Positions 9,700 to 19,387 are shown, numbered from the stretch's first letter. The stretch is 55,231 bases of DNA from FW021-bin31 sp964478125 (GCA_964478125.1 CAYZGR010000014.1:1-55231), one strand, 5' to 3'. Notes: generated by a model not told the origin, from the letters alone. Made by a program: numbers and translations.

Positions 9700-11343
9700 C
9701 TACCAGGGTTTATTGGTTCCCTGGATAATCCATGGCTTAGACCAGGGGCTGTTTTTTCCTAAAGGTCCGGAGAAGTTCGTTTCTTCCAAATTATTAATCG
9801 CCTTTTCGACATTAGCTGCATTTTGATTTAATTCTTCACTGGAGTATATATATCGCACCGGAAGCCGTTGTCTTTTGGCATAAGGTCCGGGCTTCAGATC
9901 AGGATAGCCCGTACGTCTGTAGTCAAACCAGGCCTCTTCTGCCATGGTCCAACTGGCAATCCACTTTTGCTTAATAATTTGTTTCAAAGTACCATTAAAT
10001 GCAACACGAGGCCCTTTAATGTAATCCGCATAATCATCGCCTACGCCCCAGGTATCCATAGAAGCTTTTACACCCGCCTCATAATAGTCTTTGGCGCTTC
10101 CTCCTACCGACCAACCTCTCAATGCAGCTTCCGCAAGGATAAAGTTGACCTCCGCAAAGGATATAAGCCTTGCTTTCAGCAGCGGCCCGGCGGCCTCTTT
10201 ATATATATCGTTTAAGTAAGACACATGCGGATTATTCGACAATTGACCCGGGGTAGGGTTAAGATTAAAAGTAGAGGGGTCGCTACCTACGCTTGGGGGA
10301 ATTCCCACATATTCGGGATCTGTATTTACGGTCTCTCCCGCAGGTATTGCATCCGGATGGATATATCGTACTCCGTCAATGATCGTATCGGGGTTGGAGC
10401 TCTTGGATGCCGTAACCTGGATGGGAACCTGTATCTTGGCAGCCCATATGCCTAAGCGGGGATCGCTATAGGATTCCAATGTATCAACGAAGGTGGCGCA
10501 CATTTTTATTCTTTTGAAATCACTCCCGTTATTGGGACTGAATTTAAAGTTGTCCGGCCATGAATTAATATCATTGGTTCCGATAAAATCCATGGTGGCA
10601 TCATCGTCATTGCTCTTAAAATAAACCCCCGAGCTCACTACAGCTTCAATGCCACTCTTTGCAACATCGGGCAGCTTTTCAGAAAGCCTCATGTAATATC
10701 TCAACATCAAAGAATTCGCAAATTTTTGCCATTTAGAAGCATCCCCTTCATAATATACGTCCCAACCGTTATCAGCCATATTATTCCCCTTTTTCAAAAG
10801 CTCGCCCGCGGTCTTCAGATCATTAATAATACCGGTATAAATATCTTTTTGAGCATCATAAGCCGGAAACATATCTGCATTTCCGCCCTTATCTCCTTTA
10901 AGTGCAGCAGAATAAGGAGCATCTCCCCATAAATCTGTTATCAGTCCAAAAAGAAACGATTTCATAACTAAAGATACCCCCTTGAGAAAATCATTATTTA
11001 ATTCGCCAGCACGCTCATAAGCCCTTTGATTATTTCTTAGAAGGGCATAATAATCGTCCCAGTTTTGATCCGACCAGTCATAATCATTGTTACCGCTAAA
11101 CCAGGCATCTTTCTGGGTCATTTGCATAACTCCCGGAAAGGGTTCATCGTATCCGATCTTCAAATAATCCTTAGCTGTTTCGGTAAGCACATCGGTCATT
11201 AAAAAGGTCGGATTTACGGTAGACGGATCCGTTCCATTGTGATTTACATTCAACTCTGTAAGATCCTTACAAGAGAAGATCAACAAGATGGAAAGAGAAA
11301 GGCTTATCCGGATAATTCCATTTATCGTTTTCATACTATTCAT
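9700..11343 (-). CDS. SusD/RagB-family nutrient-binding lipoprotein (susD-A)
   Basis: A surface lipoprotein of 547 residues with a lipobox (LLIFSC). The mature start, KDLTELNVNHNGTDPSTVNP, and the later GVMQMTQKDAW, ANSLMLRYYMRLSEKLPDVA and AEVNFILAEAALRGW blocks are characteristic of the SusD-like family with TPR-type helices. The C-terminal WIASWTMAEEAWFDYRRTGY is also typical. It forms the lid over its SusC partner and binds oligosaccharide before import. The gene begins 16 nt after the susC-A stop. Two in-frame ATGs exist, at 11343 and 11334; either gives a working lipoprotein signal. It is clearly paralogous to susD-B in this window. Confidence 0.95.
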   Translation of the reverse strand: MNSMKTINGIIRISLSLSILLIFSCKDLTELNVNHNGTDPSTVNPTFLMTDVLTETAKDYLKIGYDEPFPGVMQMTQKDAWFSGNNDYDWSDQNWDDYYALLRNNQRAYERAGELNNDFLKGVSLVMKSFLFGLITDLWGDAPYSAALKGDKGGNADMFPAYDAQKDIYTGIINDLKTAGELLKKGNNMADNGWDVYYEGDASKWQKFANSLMLRYYMRLSEKLPDVAKSGIEAVVSSGVYFKSNDDDATMDFIGTNDINSWPDNFKFSPNNGSDFKRIKMCATFVDTLESYSDPRLGIWAAKIQVPIQVTASKSSNPDTIIDGVRYIHPDAIPAGETVNTDPEYVGIPPSVGSDPSTFNLNPTPGQLSNNPHVSYLNDIYKEAAGPLLKARLISFAEVNFILAEAALRGWSVGGSAKDYYEAGVKASMDTWGVGDDYADYIKGPRVAFNGTLKQIIKQKWIASWTMAEEAWFDYRRTGYPDLKPGPYAKRQRLPVRYIYSSEELNQNAANVEKAINNLEETNFSGPLGKNSPWSKPWIIQGTNKPW

Positions 11344-11359
11344 TTTTTCTCATTAAACA

Positions 11360-14300
11360 TTAAAAATTCACGGACAACTTGACGCCTATAGGCATAAGCC
11401 ACGGCATATCATTATAGAATTCTATTCCCTGCATAAAGCCGCTGCCCTCAGGCTGAAAAGCACGTTCAGGATCTATTCCTATCTTGGCCTTAGTCCATAA
11501 AATAATATTCCGGCTAAAAACAGAAATACTGGCATGTTGTATACCGATAGGGCTGGTCAGTTTTCCGGGTAGTGCATAGGCCAGCGAAACTTCCCTGAGC
11601 TTGATAAAAGAAGCGGGGAACATAGCCATTTTTGTGAAGCTCCAGGGATAATTATCCTGGTAACGGATGTATTTGGTTCCGGGGCCTCCCAGATTTTCCT
11701 GGTAGCCGATAAAGTTGCCGTCCGCATCTTTCTTTTCGATCACGCCGGGATTAAATATACCATCATGCAGCGTAATCCCTCCTTCCGTATGTTCAAAACC
11801 TCCCAAGGCCTCCGTCGGCCCTCCCACGGCATTATAAATATGCCCGTTTGTAATATATTCCGAAGCATGATCTTTCAGATACTGGGGTAAATCCGATTTA
11901 TGATTTGACAGATTGTGGGTCATATCTAAGATCCGTGATCCATGCATATCCGACTCCTTATACCGGTAGGTTTGCGAAACAAAGTCGCCCCCATTCCTCC
12001 AGTCAAGGCTTGCCGTCAGTGTAAACCCTTTAAAAGAAACAGAGGTCTGCATACCCATGGTAAATTTAGGATTAAAATTGCCAATCTTAACCGCATCCGT
12101 TTGTCCGCCGCCGTTATCCTGCCAACTGCCATCCTCATCCAGGATCGGCCAACCGTAATAAAGCGAACTTTTATCTGTAACTGTTGTCAGTTGCCGGTCG
12201 TAAATATCGCCGATAGGCTGGCCCACGTATGTCCAGGCGCCTCCTTTGGCCGCGGTCCACAGTACGAAATGATCCATTCCCGGAGTGAGCCGTTCAATAA
12301 TGGTCCGGTTACGGGAGAAATTAATATTCACATCCCATTGTAAAGCCGATGAAGGGCGGGTAGGAGTGATCCCCAGTAATAATTCTACCCCACGGCTTCT
12401 TACCAACCCTGCATTGATCAGCTTTGAAGTATAACCGGAAGAACCGGGTATGCTGATTCCGAGTATCTGATTTTTATTATCCGATTGGTAATAAGTAGCC
12501 TGTAAGCGAATCCGGTTATCCAAAAATGCCAGGTCGACCCCATATTCATAAGATGTGGCAATTTCGGGCTTAAGTTGCGGATTAAGCAGTGTGCCAGACA
12601 AGGTGAGCCGGGTCTTGTCACCCCAGGCTCCCGCATTATTTGTTACAGGACTAAGACTATAGGGACCGGTATCTTTACCCACTTGTGCCCAGCCGCCTCT
12701 CACTTTTGCCAGGGTCACATAGGAAGGCATGTGCAATGCCTGATTGAGCAGTACGCTCAACGATGCAGAAGGATAGAAATAGGAACGGTTATCAATAGGT
12801 AAAGTACTGGACCAATCATTCCGGGCCGTCAGATCAAGGTAGATCATATTTTTATATCCTAAAGAAGCCATTCCGTAAACGCTATAAATGGCTTTCTGAG
12901 ACCAATAGTTGGAATACACCAAAGAAGTTGGCAGGATGTTAGATAAATTATAGAGCCCCGGGACAATCAGTCCTCCACTATTTGTACTGTTTTTAAAGTC
13001 GCTATATTTCTGGTACATGATATTACCGCCGGCAGAGGCATCCAGATCAAAATCACCGAACTTCTTTTTATAAGTAGCCAGTACATCCGTATTCCGTTCT
13101 AAATGGGATATTTTATCCACTCCGAATACACCGCTGGGGTTTCTGGTATAGCTCATGGCAATTTTTGTCTCCCGCTGCTCATCATACAAATCCATGCCAT
13201 AACGGCCCATGATGCTAAATTCAGGAGTGATCTGCCAGGTGGCTTTCACATTACCAAATATTCTGTTCCTTGTAAAGCTGTTTATAGCCTGATACGCCAG
13301 GAACCAGGGATTGTCCTGTTCCCCGGGCGCCTGCGATTTTTGTTGTATCCCTTCTTGTCCCGGTACCCAATAATCTCTCAGGTCCATAATATTAACAGAT
13401 GGGTTGAGGTAAGCCATTGCACTCAGAGGATTAGAACCCCTTCCTCCCGAAGGACGGTTATTTGAATTATCTCTTACAAAGTTTACATTGGCATCAATTA
13501 CCAAATTACTCGTAAGATCATAAGAGGTGGTCAGGTTAAGGGTATTTTTAAACAAGTCGGTATTAGGTAAGATACCCCGGTGATCCATATTAGTATAAGA
13601 AAGCCTGTAACGGATCTGGTCGTTCGCATTGGAAATCGCTATGCTGTTGGTAGATGTGATCCCGGTCCGCATAAAGTTCCTTGNNNNNNNNNNNNNNNNN
13701 NNNNNNNNNNNNNNNNNNNNNNNNNNNNNNNNNNNNNNNNNNNNNNNNNNNNNNNNNNNNNNNNNNNNNNNNNNNNNNNNNNNTTGGAAATCGCTATGCT
13801 GTTGGTAGATGTGATCCCGGTCCGCATAAAGTTCCTTGCGTTATCTGGATAAGAAACCAACGGAATAGGAATAGGATTGCCGTTTTCATCCAATGGGCTA
13901 TTCCATTGGACCGCCTTATATCCCTTGTCCAGTTCGGGGCCTACCCAGGCAGAGGATCCTTCATTGATCGTCAATACTTTTCCCGGATGATTATCGGGCG
14001 TATAGGGCCGTTCGCCTGAAGCAAACAGGCTTATATTGCCCGGAAAGAACTTATAAGGGATGTCAAACACGGTACTGGTATTAACAGAGATCCCAAGGCC
14101 CTTATTTTTCTTCCCGCTTTTCGTGGTGATCAATACCACCCCATTACCTGCACGGGAACCGTATAAGGCTGCCGCGCTCGGGCCTTTCAAGACCGTAATG
14201 CTTGCTATATCCTCGGGATTGATATCAGAAATAGCGTTACCATAGTCAACGGTATTCCGATCACCGAAGCCCCCCACATTGTTTAAACTGTTACTGATAG

Positions 14301-14874
14301 GGGTTCCATCCACTACGAACAAAGGTTGGTTATCTCCGTTCAGCGAGGTAGCCCCCCTGATCACCATGCTGACGGAAGAACCTACACCACCTGTAGAGCT
14401 TACCGACACCCCCGGAACCCTTCCGGCCAGTCCGGTAAGTACATTCTCATGGTTCACCTCCGTAAGATCTTTACCGGAAACCCGCCCCACCGAATAACCT
14501 AGCGACCGTTCATCTCTTTTAATTCCTAATGCGGTAACCACCACCCCTCCAAGCTGTTCTGAATTGGGTTCCAAACTGACATTGATCTCAGCCTGGCCTG
14601 ATACAGGCACCTCACGAGTATTGTAACCAATAAAACTGAAGATGAGCACCGCATCGTTTGCTACATTTAACTGATAGTTGCCGGAGTTGTTCGTAGTAGT
14701 ACCATTATTGGTACCTTTTTCAACTATCGTAACCCCTGCCAGCGGCCCCTCCGCACTCGTTACTTTTCCCTTCACCAAAATCGTTTGAGCAGATACTGCA
14801 GGGACAATCAGTACGTGGATCAAAAGCACAAGTAATTTACGCCGCCACCTGTGAAAAATAAACTTCTTTTTCAT
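11360..14874 (-). CDS. SusC/RagA-family TonB-dependent outer membrane transporter (susC-A), interrupted by an assembly gap
   Basis: As given, the gene is split by 100 N at 13684-13783. The 55 bp on either side are identical, and removing the N run plus one copy leaves exactly 3360 nt, an open frame of 1119 residues. Visible parts are a signal peptide (to about 30), a CarboxypepD_reg-like domain (ILVKGKVTSAEGPLAGVTIV), a TonB plug with AALYGSRAGNGVVLITTKSG, and a 22-strand-type barrel ending in IGVKLSVNF. No STN domain is seen, so signalling through an anti-sigma factor is not expected. The merged joint (NFMRTGITSTNSIAIS followed by NANDQIRYRLSY) aligns without a gap to susC-B. It imports oligosaccharides using TonB energy and works with susD-A directly downstream. 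Confidence 0.93.
13629..13838. repeat. 55-bp direct duplication flanking the first N run
   Basis: Copies lie at 13629-13683 and 13784-13838, identical base for base, abutting the N run on both sides. Both encode the same stretch NFMRTGITSTNSIAIS of susC-A. This looks like an assembly artefact rather than a biological repeat, because collapsing it restores the reading frame. Confidence 0.95.
13684..13783. other. assembly gap of 100 N inside susC-A
   Basis: Exactly 100 N. The 55 bp before it (13629-13683) and after it (13784-13838) are identical, so the gap most likely stands for an unmerged contig overlap and holds no missing bases. Confidence 0.98.
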
Positions 14875-15134
14875 AGAGTTACATTTAATAAATAAAAAAT
14901 AAAAATCTATTCAACCAACATTTTAATTTGGTACAAAGAAGCATCTATTTTTCTACAAACCATTCCACTAACATGACATCTTAATAACCTATTTTGATGA
15001 TATCCTTCTCTTCCTGAAAAATAAGCGATAACATACCACTTCAATTTAAAATTGACTCCATTTATAAACCTATTTTTATCCGCTTCGGGTGCATTATTAA
15101 TCTGAATAAATCTGATTGACCTTAAAAGCTATCC

Positions 15135-16325
15135 CTATTCTTCTATTGAAATTCTGTACATCTTTACTCCATGTGACAATACATTATCCCGGATTAATCC
15201 ATCCGTATGTTTTTCTTGTTTATGTTCCCATAAATCTCTTACGATGTAGGCATTTGATTTTTTTATGCCGATGTGGTCTATGGCCATCGTCATGAATGTC
15301 GTCTCATCGCTCCGGTTTAGGAAAAGTACGGCCCAGTCGTTATGGCTCAACGGTTTTACCCATACTTCGGTATCTCCGTTATCTCTGATCTTATAGCCCT
15401 CTTTTCCTGCCGGATCCTGATCCACTGCGATTGCTTCTTTATTGGTCAGAATCTCAAGTGTATTTTCCGACATATGTCTTAAATCGTTTCCGGAGAGCAG
15501 CGGCGCCGCGAGCATACACCATAAGCTAAAATGTGTTTCGTACTCCCTGTTGGTCATCCCCCCGTTTCCTACTTCAAGCATATCCGGATCATTCCAATGG
15601 CCGGGGCCTGCAAAAGGGCTTAAGCCTACCTGCTGATCCAGAATGTGGATCATACTTTCCCAGCTGTCCCTGATATCTCCCGTAGTACGCCAAAGATTTC
15701 CCAACTCAGGCGCCCATTCCCATGGACGCTCCAGTCCCCATTCACAAATGCTGAACACGATGGGCCTGCCGGCAGCATCCAGAGCTTTTTTCATTGCCGC
15801 GTACCGTTCTTTCAGAGGTCTCCCCTGATTGTTGCAGTTGTCGTATTTCAAATAGTCTATTCCCCACTTCGCAAACATCCTGGCATCGGCTTCTTCATGA
15901 TCCAGGCTGGCAGGCCATCCTGCACAAGTTTTGGTTCCGGCGGAAGAATACAACCCGATCTTAAGGCCCTTCTTATGGATATAATCTGCCAGGTATTTCA
16001 TTCCATGGGGAAACCGCTTGGGGTCTGCATGGAGATTGCCCTCCTTATTTCTGGTCAATGCCATCCAACAGTCATCCAGATTGATGTATTCATAACCGGC
16101 CTCTTTCATCCCCGAAGCAACCATAGCATCCGCTTCTTCCATAATAAGCTTCTCCGTTATATCGCGGTGAAAATGGTTCCAGCTGTTCCAGCCCATCGGT
16201 GGCGTCCGGGCCAGTTGTTCGGCCTGATCGGCCTTCGATTGGGCACTGGCAAAATCAAGGTTAAAAGTGGCCCAAATTATCCAGGCCAGTACAAAAATAA
16301 AAGCGACGGGTTTTTGTCTTCTCAT
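15135..16325 (-). CDS. GH27 alpha-galactosidase
   Basis: A 396-residue secreted enzyme. The ATG at 16325 is preferred over the TTG six bases upstream at 16331. The signal peptide ends near residue 29 (LDFASAQ). The family opening TPPMGWNSWNHF, the substrate-binding INLDDCW, the nucleophile motif YLKYDNCN (D162) and the acid/base motif RTTGDIRDSW (D217) are all present, so a retaining alpha-galactosidase (or alpha-N-acetylgalactosaminidase) is expected. The C-terminal beta domain is complete (WVKPLSHNDWAVLFLNRSDE). The length is normal for bacterial GH27. It follows the PqaA-like gene by 37 nt and probably shares its promoter near 17983. It would remove terminal alpha-galactose, for example from galactomannan or pectin side chains; the choice is inference. 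Confidence 0.95.
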   Translation of the reverse strand: MRRQKPVAFIFVLAWIIWATFNLDFASAQSKADQAEQLARTPPMGWNSWNHFHRDITEKLIMEEADAMVASGMKEAGYEYINLDDCWMALTRNKEGNLHADPKRFPHGMKYLADYIHKKGLKIGLYSSAGTKTCAGWPASLDHEEADARMFAKWGIDYLKYDNCNNQGRPLKERYAAMKKALDAAGRPIVFSICEWGLERPWEWAPELGNLWRTTGDIRDSWESMIHILDQQVGLSPFAGPGHWNDPDMLEVGNGGMTNREYETHFSLWCMLAAPLLSGNDLRHMSENTLEILTNKEAIAVDQDPAGKEGYKIRDNGDTEVWVKPLSHNDWAVLFLNRSDETTFMTMAIDHIGIKKSNAYIVRDLWEHKQEKHTDGLIRDNVLSHGVKMYRISIEE

Positions 16326-16362
16326 TGTCAATAAATTTTAGAACATTAAAGATCCTTCAAAC

Positions 16363-17736
16363 TTACAAAATCTGATGGGTATTTGTCATAAAAGCCCTCG
16401 TACATACCGTATATTTCCCTCCTTTGGGATTCTTATAGGTCAATTCGATATAAAAAGCCCGATAGCCGGATGATGGGAAATTTTCATGGACCTCGAACTT
16501 CGATCTGTGTTTCACCTGTAAGGTTCTGCTATTGAACTTTTCATCTCTGAAATCCTTATCTTTTGAATTTGCATACCAAACCTTAGCGCCCAGTAAAATA
16601 TCTTTGGACGCTTCTATAGCCACCTGAACGCCCTGATCGTCCGTTTTGGTCGTCCAGGAACATTTAGGATATTTTCCATGAGCCATGGTAATACCGAAGA
16701 ATGCGCTTAAAGCCGGAAACGCCACTTTCCCATCATTCAATCCATGTCCCGCATTGGACGTATAATTGATCAGGTTCATTCCCGGTATTTCGGGTAAATA
16801 ATTTTTCACATTATCTATGACCCAATAGGGATCATTGGTCCCCATGAAAAGCATCTTTGGCATGGTCAGTCTTTTACGATAAGAATAGGGATCTATCATC
16901 TCTATCAGTGCCTGGCCGCTCGGGGAGGTAAGCCCCTGTACAATCCCCAGCTTGACATAATCCTGTATCTCTACACTGTAACTTCCATACGCATCCATCT
17001 GATGTTTGAGATTTACGGGCATGTTTAATATATCGATGACCATAGGGCCAATGGCCGTCACGCGGGGATCATTGGCCCCGGTAAGCCAGGTGGTCCATCC
17101 CCGTTTGGAGGCGCCTGAAACCACAAACCTGTAAACCGGATGGTGCAACTTGTTCTTAGCGAAATATTGTACCACATCCATCGCCCGTACCGCGCTCTTG
17201 ACCATAGGGAAAAGCAAAGGCCAGCTATAATCCGAGGTGTCTTCCTGATAACGGTGCAGGGTATAAGAAATGATCTGATCCTCTACCAAGCTGTCAAAGA
17301 GCGGCTCGTTGGGTACCTGATGGATAATGGCCACGATCGCATTATTCTTCTCTGCCAGCTGGCCAATAGCACGGTTTAATGCTTTACTGGGATCACTCCA
17401 GCGAGGCGCTAAGGTTTTTTTGTCATTATGTCCTCCCGTTATAAATAATAAAGCCCCGTCATACTCATTTTTCTCAGGTGAAAAGATGGTTAACTGGTGC
17501 TTCCAGATATATTGGTGCCAATGTTGAGAGGTTAATAAAATATCATAACCTTTTACAGATCCAACGGAAAACGAATCTTTGACTACCCAATGAAAGGTCG
17601 TATCCCCATTATGCAGATAATGTTGAAGCGCATTGGAAGGGGTTGTCACACGTTGCGCGAATGACGCCTGTATTGCAACAAAGACAAATAACAAAGTCAG
17701 GATCGAATTCTTGGATATGAGCTTTTTGGTTTTCAT
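16363..17736 (-). CDS. PhoPQ-activated pathogenicity-related (PqaA-like) alpha/beta hydrolase
   Basis: A 457-residue exported protein with a signal peptide ending near residue 28 (AIQASFAQ). The sequence GALLFITGGHND and the hallmark VVSGASKRGWTTWLTG, with S210 as the probable nucleophile in the GASKRGW elbow, identify the PqaA family, which is named after a PhoP/PhoQ-regulated Salmonella gene. NDPYWVID and GHGLND later supply candidate acid and histidine residues of a catalytic triad. The biochemical activity of this family is poorly known; an esterase or peptidase is plausible. It heads a two-gene unit with GH27 and has its own promoter-like sequence upstream. Its place inside a PUL suggests a carbohydrate esterase role, which is inference. 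Confidence 0.88.
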   Translation of the reverse strand: MKTKKLISKNSILTLLFVFVAIQASFAQRVTTPSNALQHYLHNGDTTFHWVVKDSFSVGSVKGYDILLTSQHWHQYIWKHQLTIFSPEKNEYDGALLFITGGHNDKKTLAPRWSDPSKALNRAIGQLAEKNNAIVAIIHQVPNEPLFDSLVEDQIISYTLHRYQEDTSDYSWPLLFPMVKSAVRAMDVVQYFAKNKLHHPVYRFVVSGASKRGWTTWLTGANDPRVTAIGPMVIDILNMPVNLKHQMDAYGSYSVEIQDYVKLGIVQGLTSPSGQALIEMIDPYSYRKRLTMPKMLFMGTNDPYWVIDNVKNYLPEIPGMNLINYTSNAGHGLNDGKVAFPALSAFFGITMAHGKYPKCSWTTKTDDQGVQVAIEASKDILLGAKVWYANSKDKDFRDEKFNSRTLQVKHRSKFEVHENFPSSGYRAFYIELTYKNPKGGKYTVCTRAFMTNTHQIL

Positions 17737-17940
17737 AATGTGGAATGGTTATATGGTTTTATGGTTAACTTGGTATAGAACACTGNNNNNNNNNNNNNNN
17801 NNNNNNNNNNNNNNNNNNNNNNNNNNNNNNNNNNNNNNNNNNNNNNNNNNNNNNNNNNNNNNNNNNNNNNNNNNNNNNNNNNNNNTTTCATAATGTGGAA
17901 TGGTTATATGGTTTTATGGTTAACTTGGTATAGAACACTG
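17731..17940. repeat. 55-bp direct duplication flanking the second N run
   Basis: Copies lie at 17731-17785 and 17886-17940, identical and abutting the N run. They include the first bases of the PqaA-like gene. This is most simply read as a k-mer overlap between contigs. After collapse, the spacer between the PqaA-like and ceramidase-like genes is 147 nt, not the 302 nt shown at 17737-18038. Confidence 0.95.
17786..17885. other. assembly gap of 100 N upstream of the PqaA-like gene
   Basis: Exactly 100 N with identical 55-bp flanks at 17731-17785 and 17886-17940, the same overlap length as at the first gap. Probably no sequence is missing. Confidence 0.98.
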
Positions 17941-17982
17941 GTTCTTATGATGTTGATGATTTTCACTGATTGCCGGATACTG

Positions 17983-18014
17983 CAAAGATAATTTTAGCTC
18001 CACTCAACCACAAA
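17983..18014 (-). promoter_or_regulatory. promoter of the PqaA-like/GH27 unit
   Basis: Read on the minus strand, TTTG at 18014-18011 (-33) is followed after 20 nt by TATCTTTG at 17990-17983, a perfect TAnnTTTG -7 element. The spacing suits the Bacteroidota housekeeping sigma factor. The leader to the PqaA-like start would be about 85 nt once the duplicated 55 bp and N run are removed. Confidence 0.6.
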
Positions 18015-18050
18015 TCCTGCCGACTGCCGCTGCCATTGCTACTGCTGCTG
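18015..18050. repeat. degenerate CTGCC(N)A-type short repeat at the 3' end of the ceramidase-like gene
   Basis: The run TCCTGCCGACTGCCGCTGCC, then ATTGCTACTGCTGCTG, repeats a CTGC core every 6-7 bases and passes through the stop codon, so that it encodes the terminal QQQ. A closely similar run occurs at 33108-33140 in a spacer. It looks like a remnant of a short tandem repeat shared between intergenic sites. Confidence 0.55.
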
Positions 18051-19340
18051 TCCCTCCTCCGCCCCGGGCGCCACATCCAGCCACTTTAAAACAACATTCA
18101 TATAAATATCTCCCGTCATTTCTCCCAGGCTCGTCCTGCTTATATAATTATATCTTTTGAAACTATTGAAATCCACTTTATCCAGAATATAACCGAAAGC
18201 ATCATTGGTTAGTCCGAATAAGAAGGGCTGTTTAGTATGCATATGGCGTTTAATATAATAACCGATATTGGGTAAAGCCTCGCCGGGAATAGTAAGAACC
18301 TGCGCCGTACCTATATCCAAAAGATTTAATCTTGTGGTCACCGAATCATTATGAAACCCATTATATGTTTTGGCAGAACGATATACGGGGGAGTGATAAA
18401 CAATAAACTGCATTTTTTTATTACCTACCGGGAAAGTGATGTTTTTAGCGGCACAAAACAGTACCGGATCTTTTTGAAGAGGCGCATCTGCTATAATCTT
18501 TAAAGCCTCATCTGCAAGCAGATATCCGATGCGTTTACATTCGCGCCAGGTACGGGCTTCCTTACCACCCGGTAAACGGTTATCTGCTGTAACCATCCCT
18601 CCCTGCGCACTGTTCATAAAAACAGCCGTTCCCCCTCCCTTTTCCGCTATTCGTTTGCATAAGGGGCCGATCAGATCGGGACTGAGGATGCCCCTGTCCG
18701 GACCCAGGACTTCCGGATGAATGGCATAGTTGATAAGTGTGGCAAAAGGTTTTCCTTTATTCTTTCCCGTAGCGGCAATAGCCTGAATAACTCCACAACG
18801 TGGATCATAAAGTTTTGGAGCATAATAGTTATAAGCGATCTTCCCCTTTGCTTCGCCCACCGCTATTTTTAACCAGGCCGGTTGCAGCTTCTTTTCCGCT
18901 TCATTGACCGCATCCGCAATTTGATGCACACACCAGTCCAGGTATTTTAAATTTACTGCAGAACGGCCGCTGCTGTCAAACGGAAAGCCGTAAGCATCCG
19001 GTGCGCTGTGCGTATGTGTAGCCCCGATCAAAATGTTCCTCGCCGGAATATTCTTTATTAATTTTCTGGATTGGTTGCCCAAAGGCATGGGCCAACCGAG
19101 GTTATCCACACTCACAATAGCCACTTTCGTATCTCCTTTCTCCAATACCAATGCCCTTGCATACAAGTCCCCTTTTTGTTGGGCCACCGGACTGGAAGGA
19201 CCGATCCCTCCCGACACGGGCAATAAAGGATCGGGCGTGATGATCCTCGTTGCCACACCCGCTTTAAAAACCTGGGCACGGCAAGTAAAAGAAATACAAA
19301 ACGAACAAACAATACAGGCCAGAAGTGTCTTTTGAGTCAT
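18039..19340 (-). CDS. neutral/alkaline ceramidase-like hydrolase, short form
   Basis: A 433-residue exported protein (signal peptide to about 22, FTCRA). FKAGVATRIITPD, GATHTHSAPDAYGFPF (residues 107-120, with likely zinc histidines H109 and H111) and INYAIHPEVLGPD (H208) match the N-terminal domain of neutral ceramidases. It lacks two things seen in true ceramidases: the C-terminal Ig-like domain (those enzymes are usually 640-750 residues), and the serine motif GDxSPN, in whose place it reads FMNSAQGGMV (241-250). A metal-dependent amidase or esterase with another substrate is therefore possible. It lies 71 nt after susD-B in the same direction. The last residues (EEGQQQ) are encoded by a short repeat. 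Confidence 0.82.
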   Translation of the reverse strand: MTQKTLLACIVCSFCISFTCRAQVFKAGVATRIITPDPLLPVSGGIGPSSPVAQQKGDLYARALVLEKGDTKVAIVSVDNLGWPMPLGNQSRKLIKNIPARNILIGATHTHSAPDAYGFPFDSSGRSAVNLKYLDWCVHQIADAVNEAEKKLQPAWLKIAVGEAKGKIAYNYYAPKLYDPRCGVIQAIAATGKNKGKPFATLINYAIHPEVLGPDRGILSPDLIGPLCKRIAEKGGGTAVFMNSAQGGMVTADNRLPGGKEARTWRECKRIGYLLADEALKIIADAPLQKDPVLFCAAKNITFPVGNKKMQFIVYHSPVYRSAKTYNGFHNDSVTTRLNLLDIGTAQVLTIPGEALPNIGYYIKRHMHTKQPFLFGLTNDAFGYILDKVDFNSFKRYNYISRTSLGEMTGDIYMNVVLKWLDVAPGAEEGQQQ

Positions 19341-19345
19341 AAGCC

Positions 19346-19387
19346 GTAAGTCATATGATTATATGTTATAAGTCGTAAGTCGTAACC
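19346..19387. repeat. heptamer GTAAGTC repeat in the susD-B/ceramidase-like spacer
   Basis: GTAAGTC at 19346-19352, then ATAAGTC, GTAAGTC and a partial GTAACC in tandem at 19368-19387, separated by an AT-rich palindrome (CATAT-GATT-ATATG). This is a short heptad tandem repeat in a 71-nt spacer within the operon. Its function is unknown. Confidence 0.6.

Noticed and set aside
13580..14019. Plus-strand frames running through the N run
   Set aside because: They depend on unknown bases and on the duplicated 55 bp, which is an assembly artefact.
11360..14874. susC-A as a pseudogene split in two
   Set aside because: Collapsing the duplicated 55 bp and N run restores the full frame, so the break is technical.
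14875..15134. Promoter of susC-A
   Set aside because: One is expected in this 260-bp AT-rich spacer, but I found no perfect minus-strand TAnnTTTG and did not force a call.
15645..16334. 229-codon plus-strand frame opposite GH27
   Set aside because: The GH27 gene on the other strand has complete catalytic motifs; this is a shadow frame.
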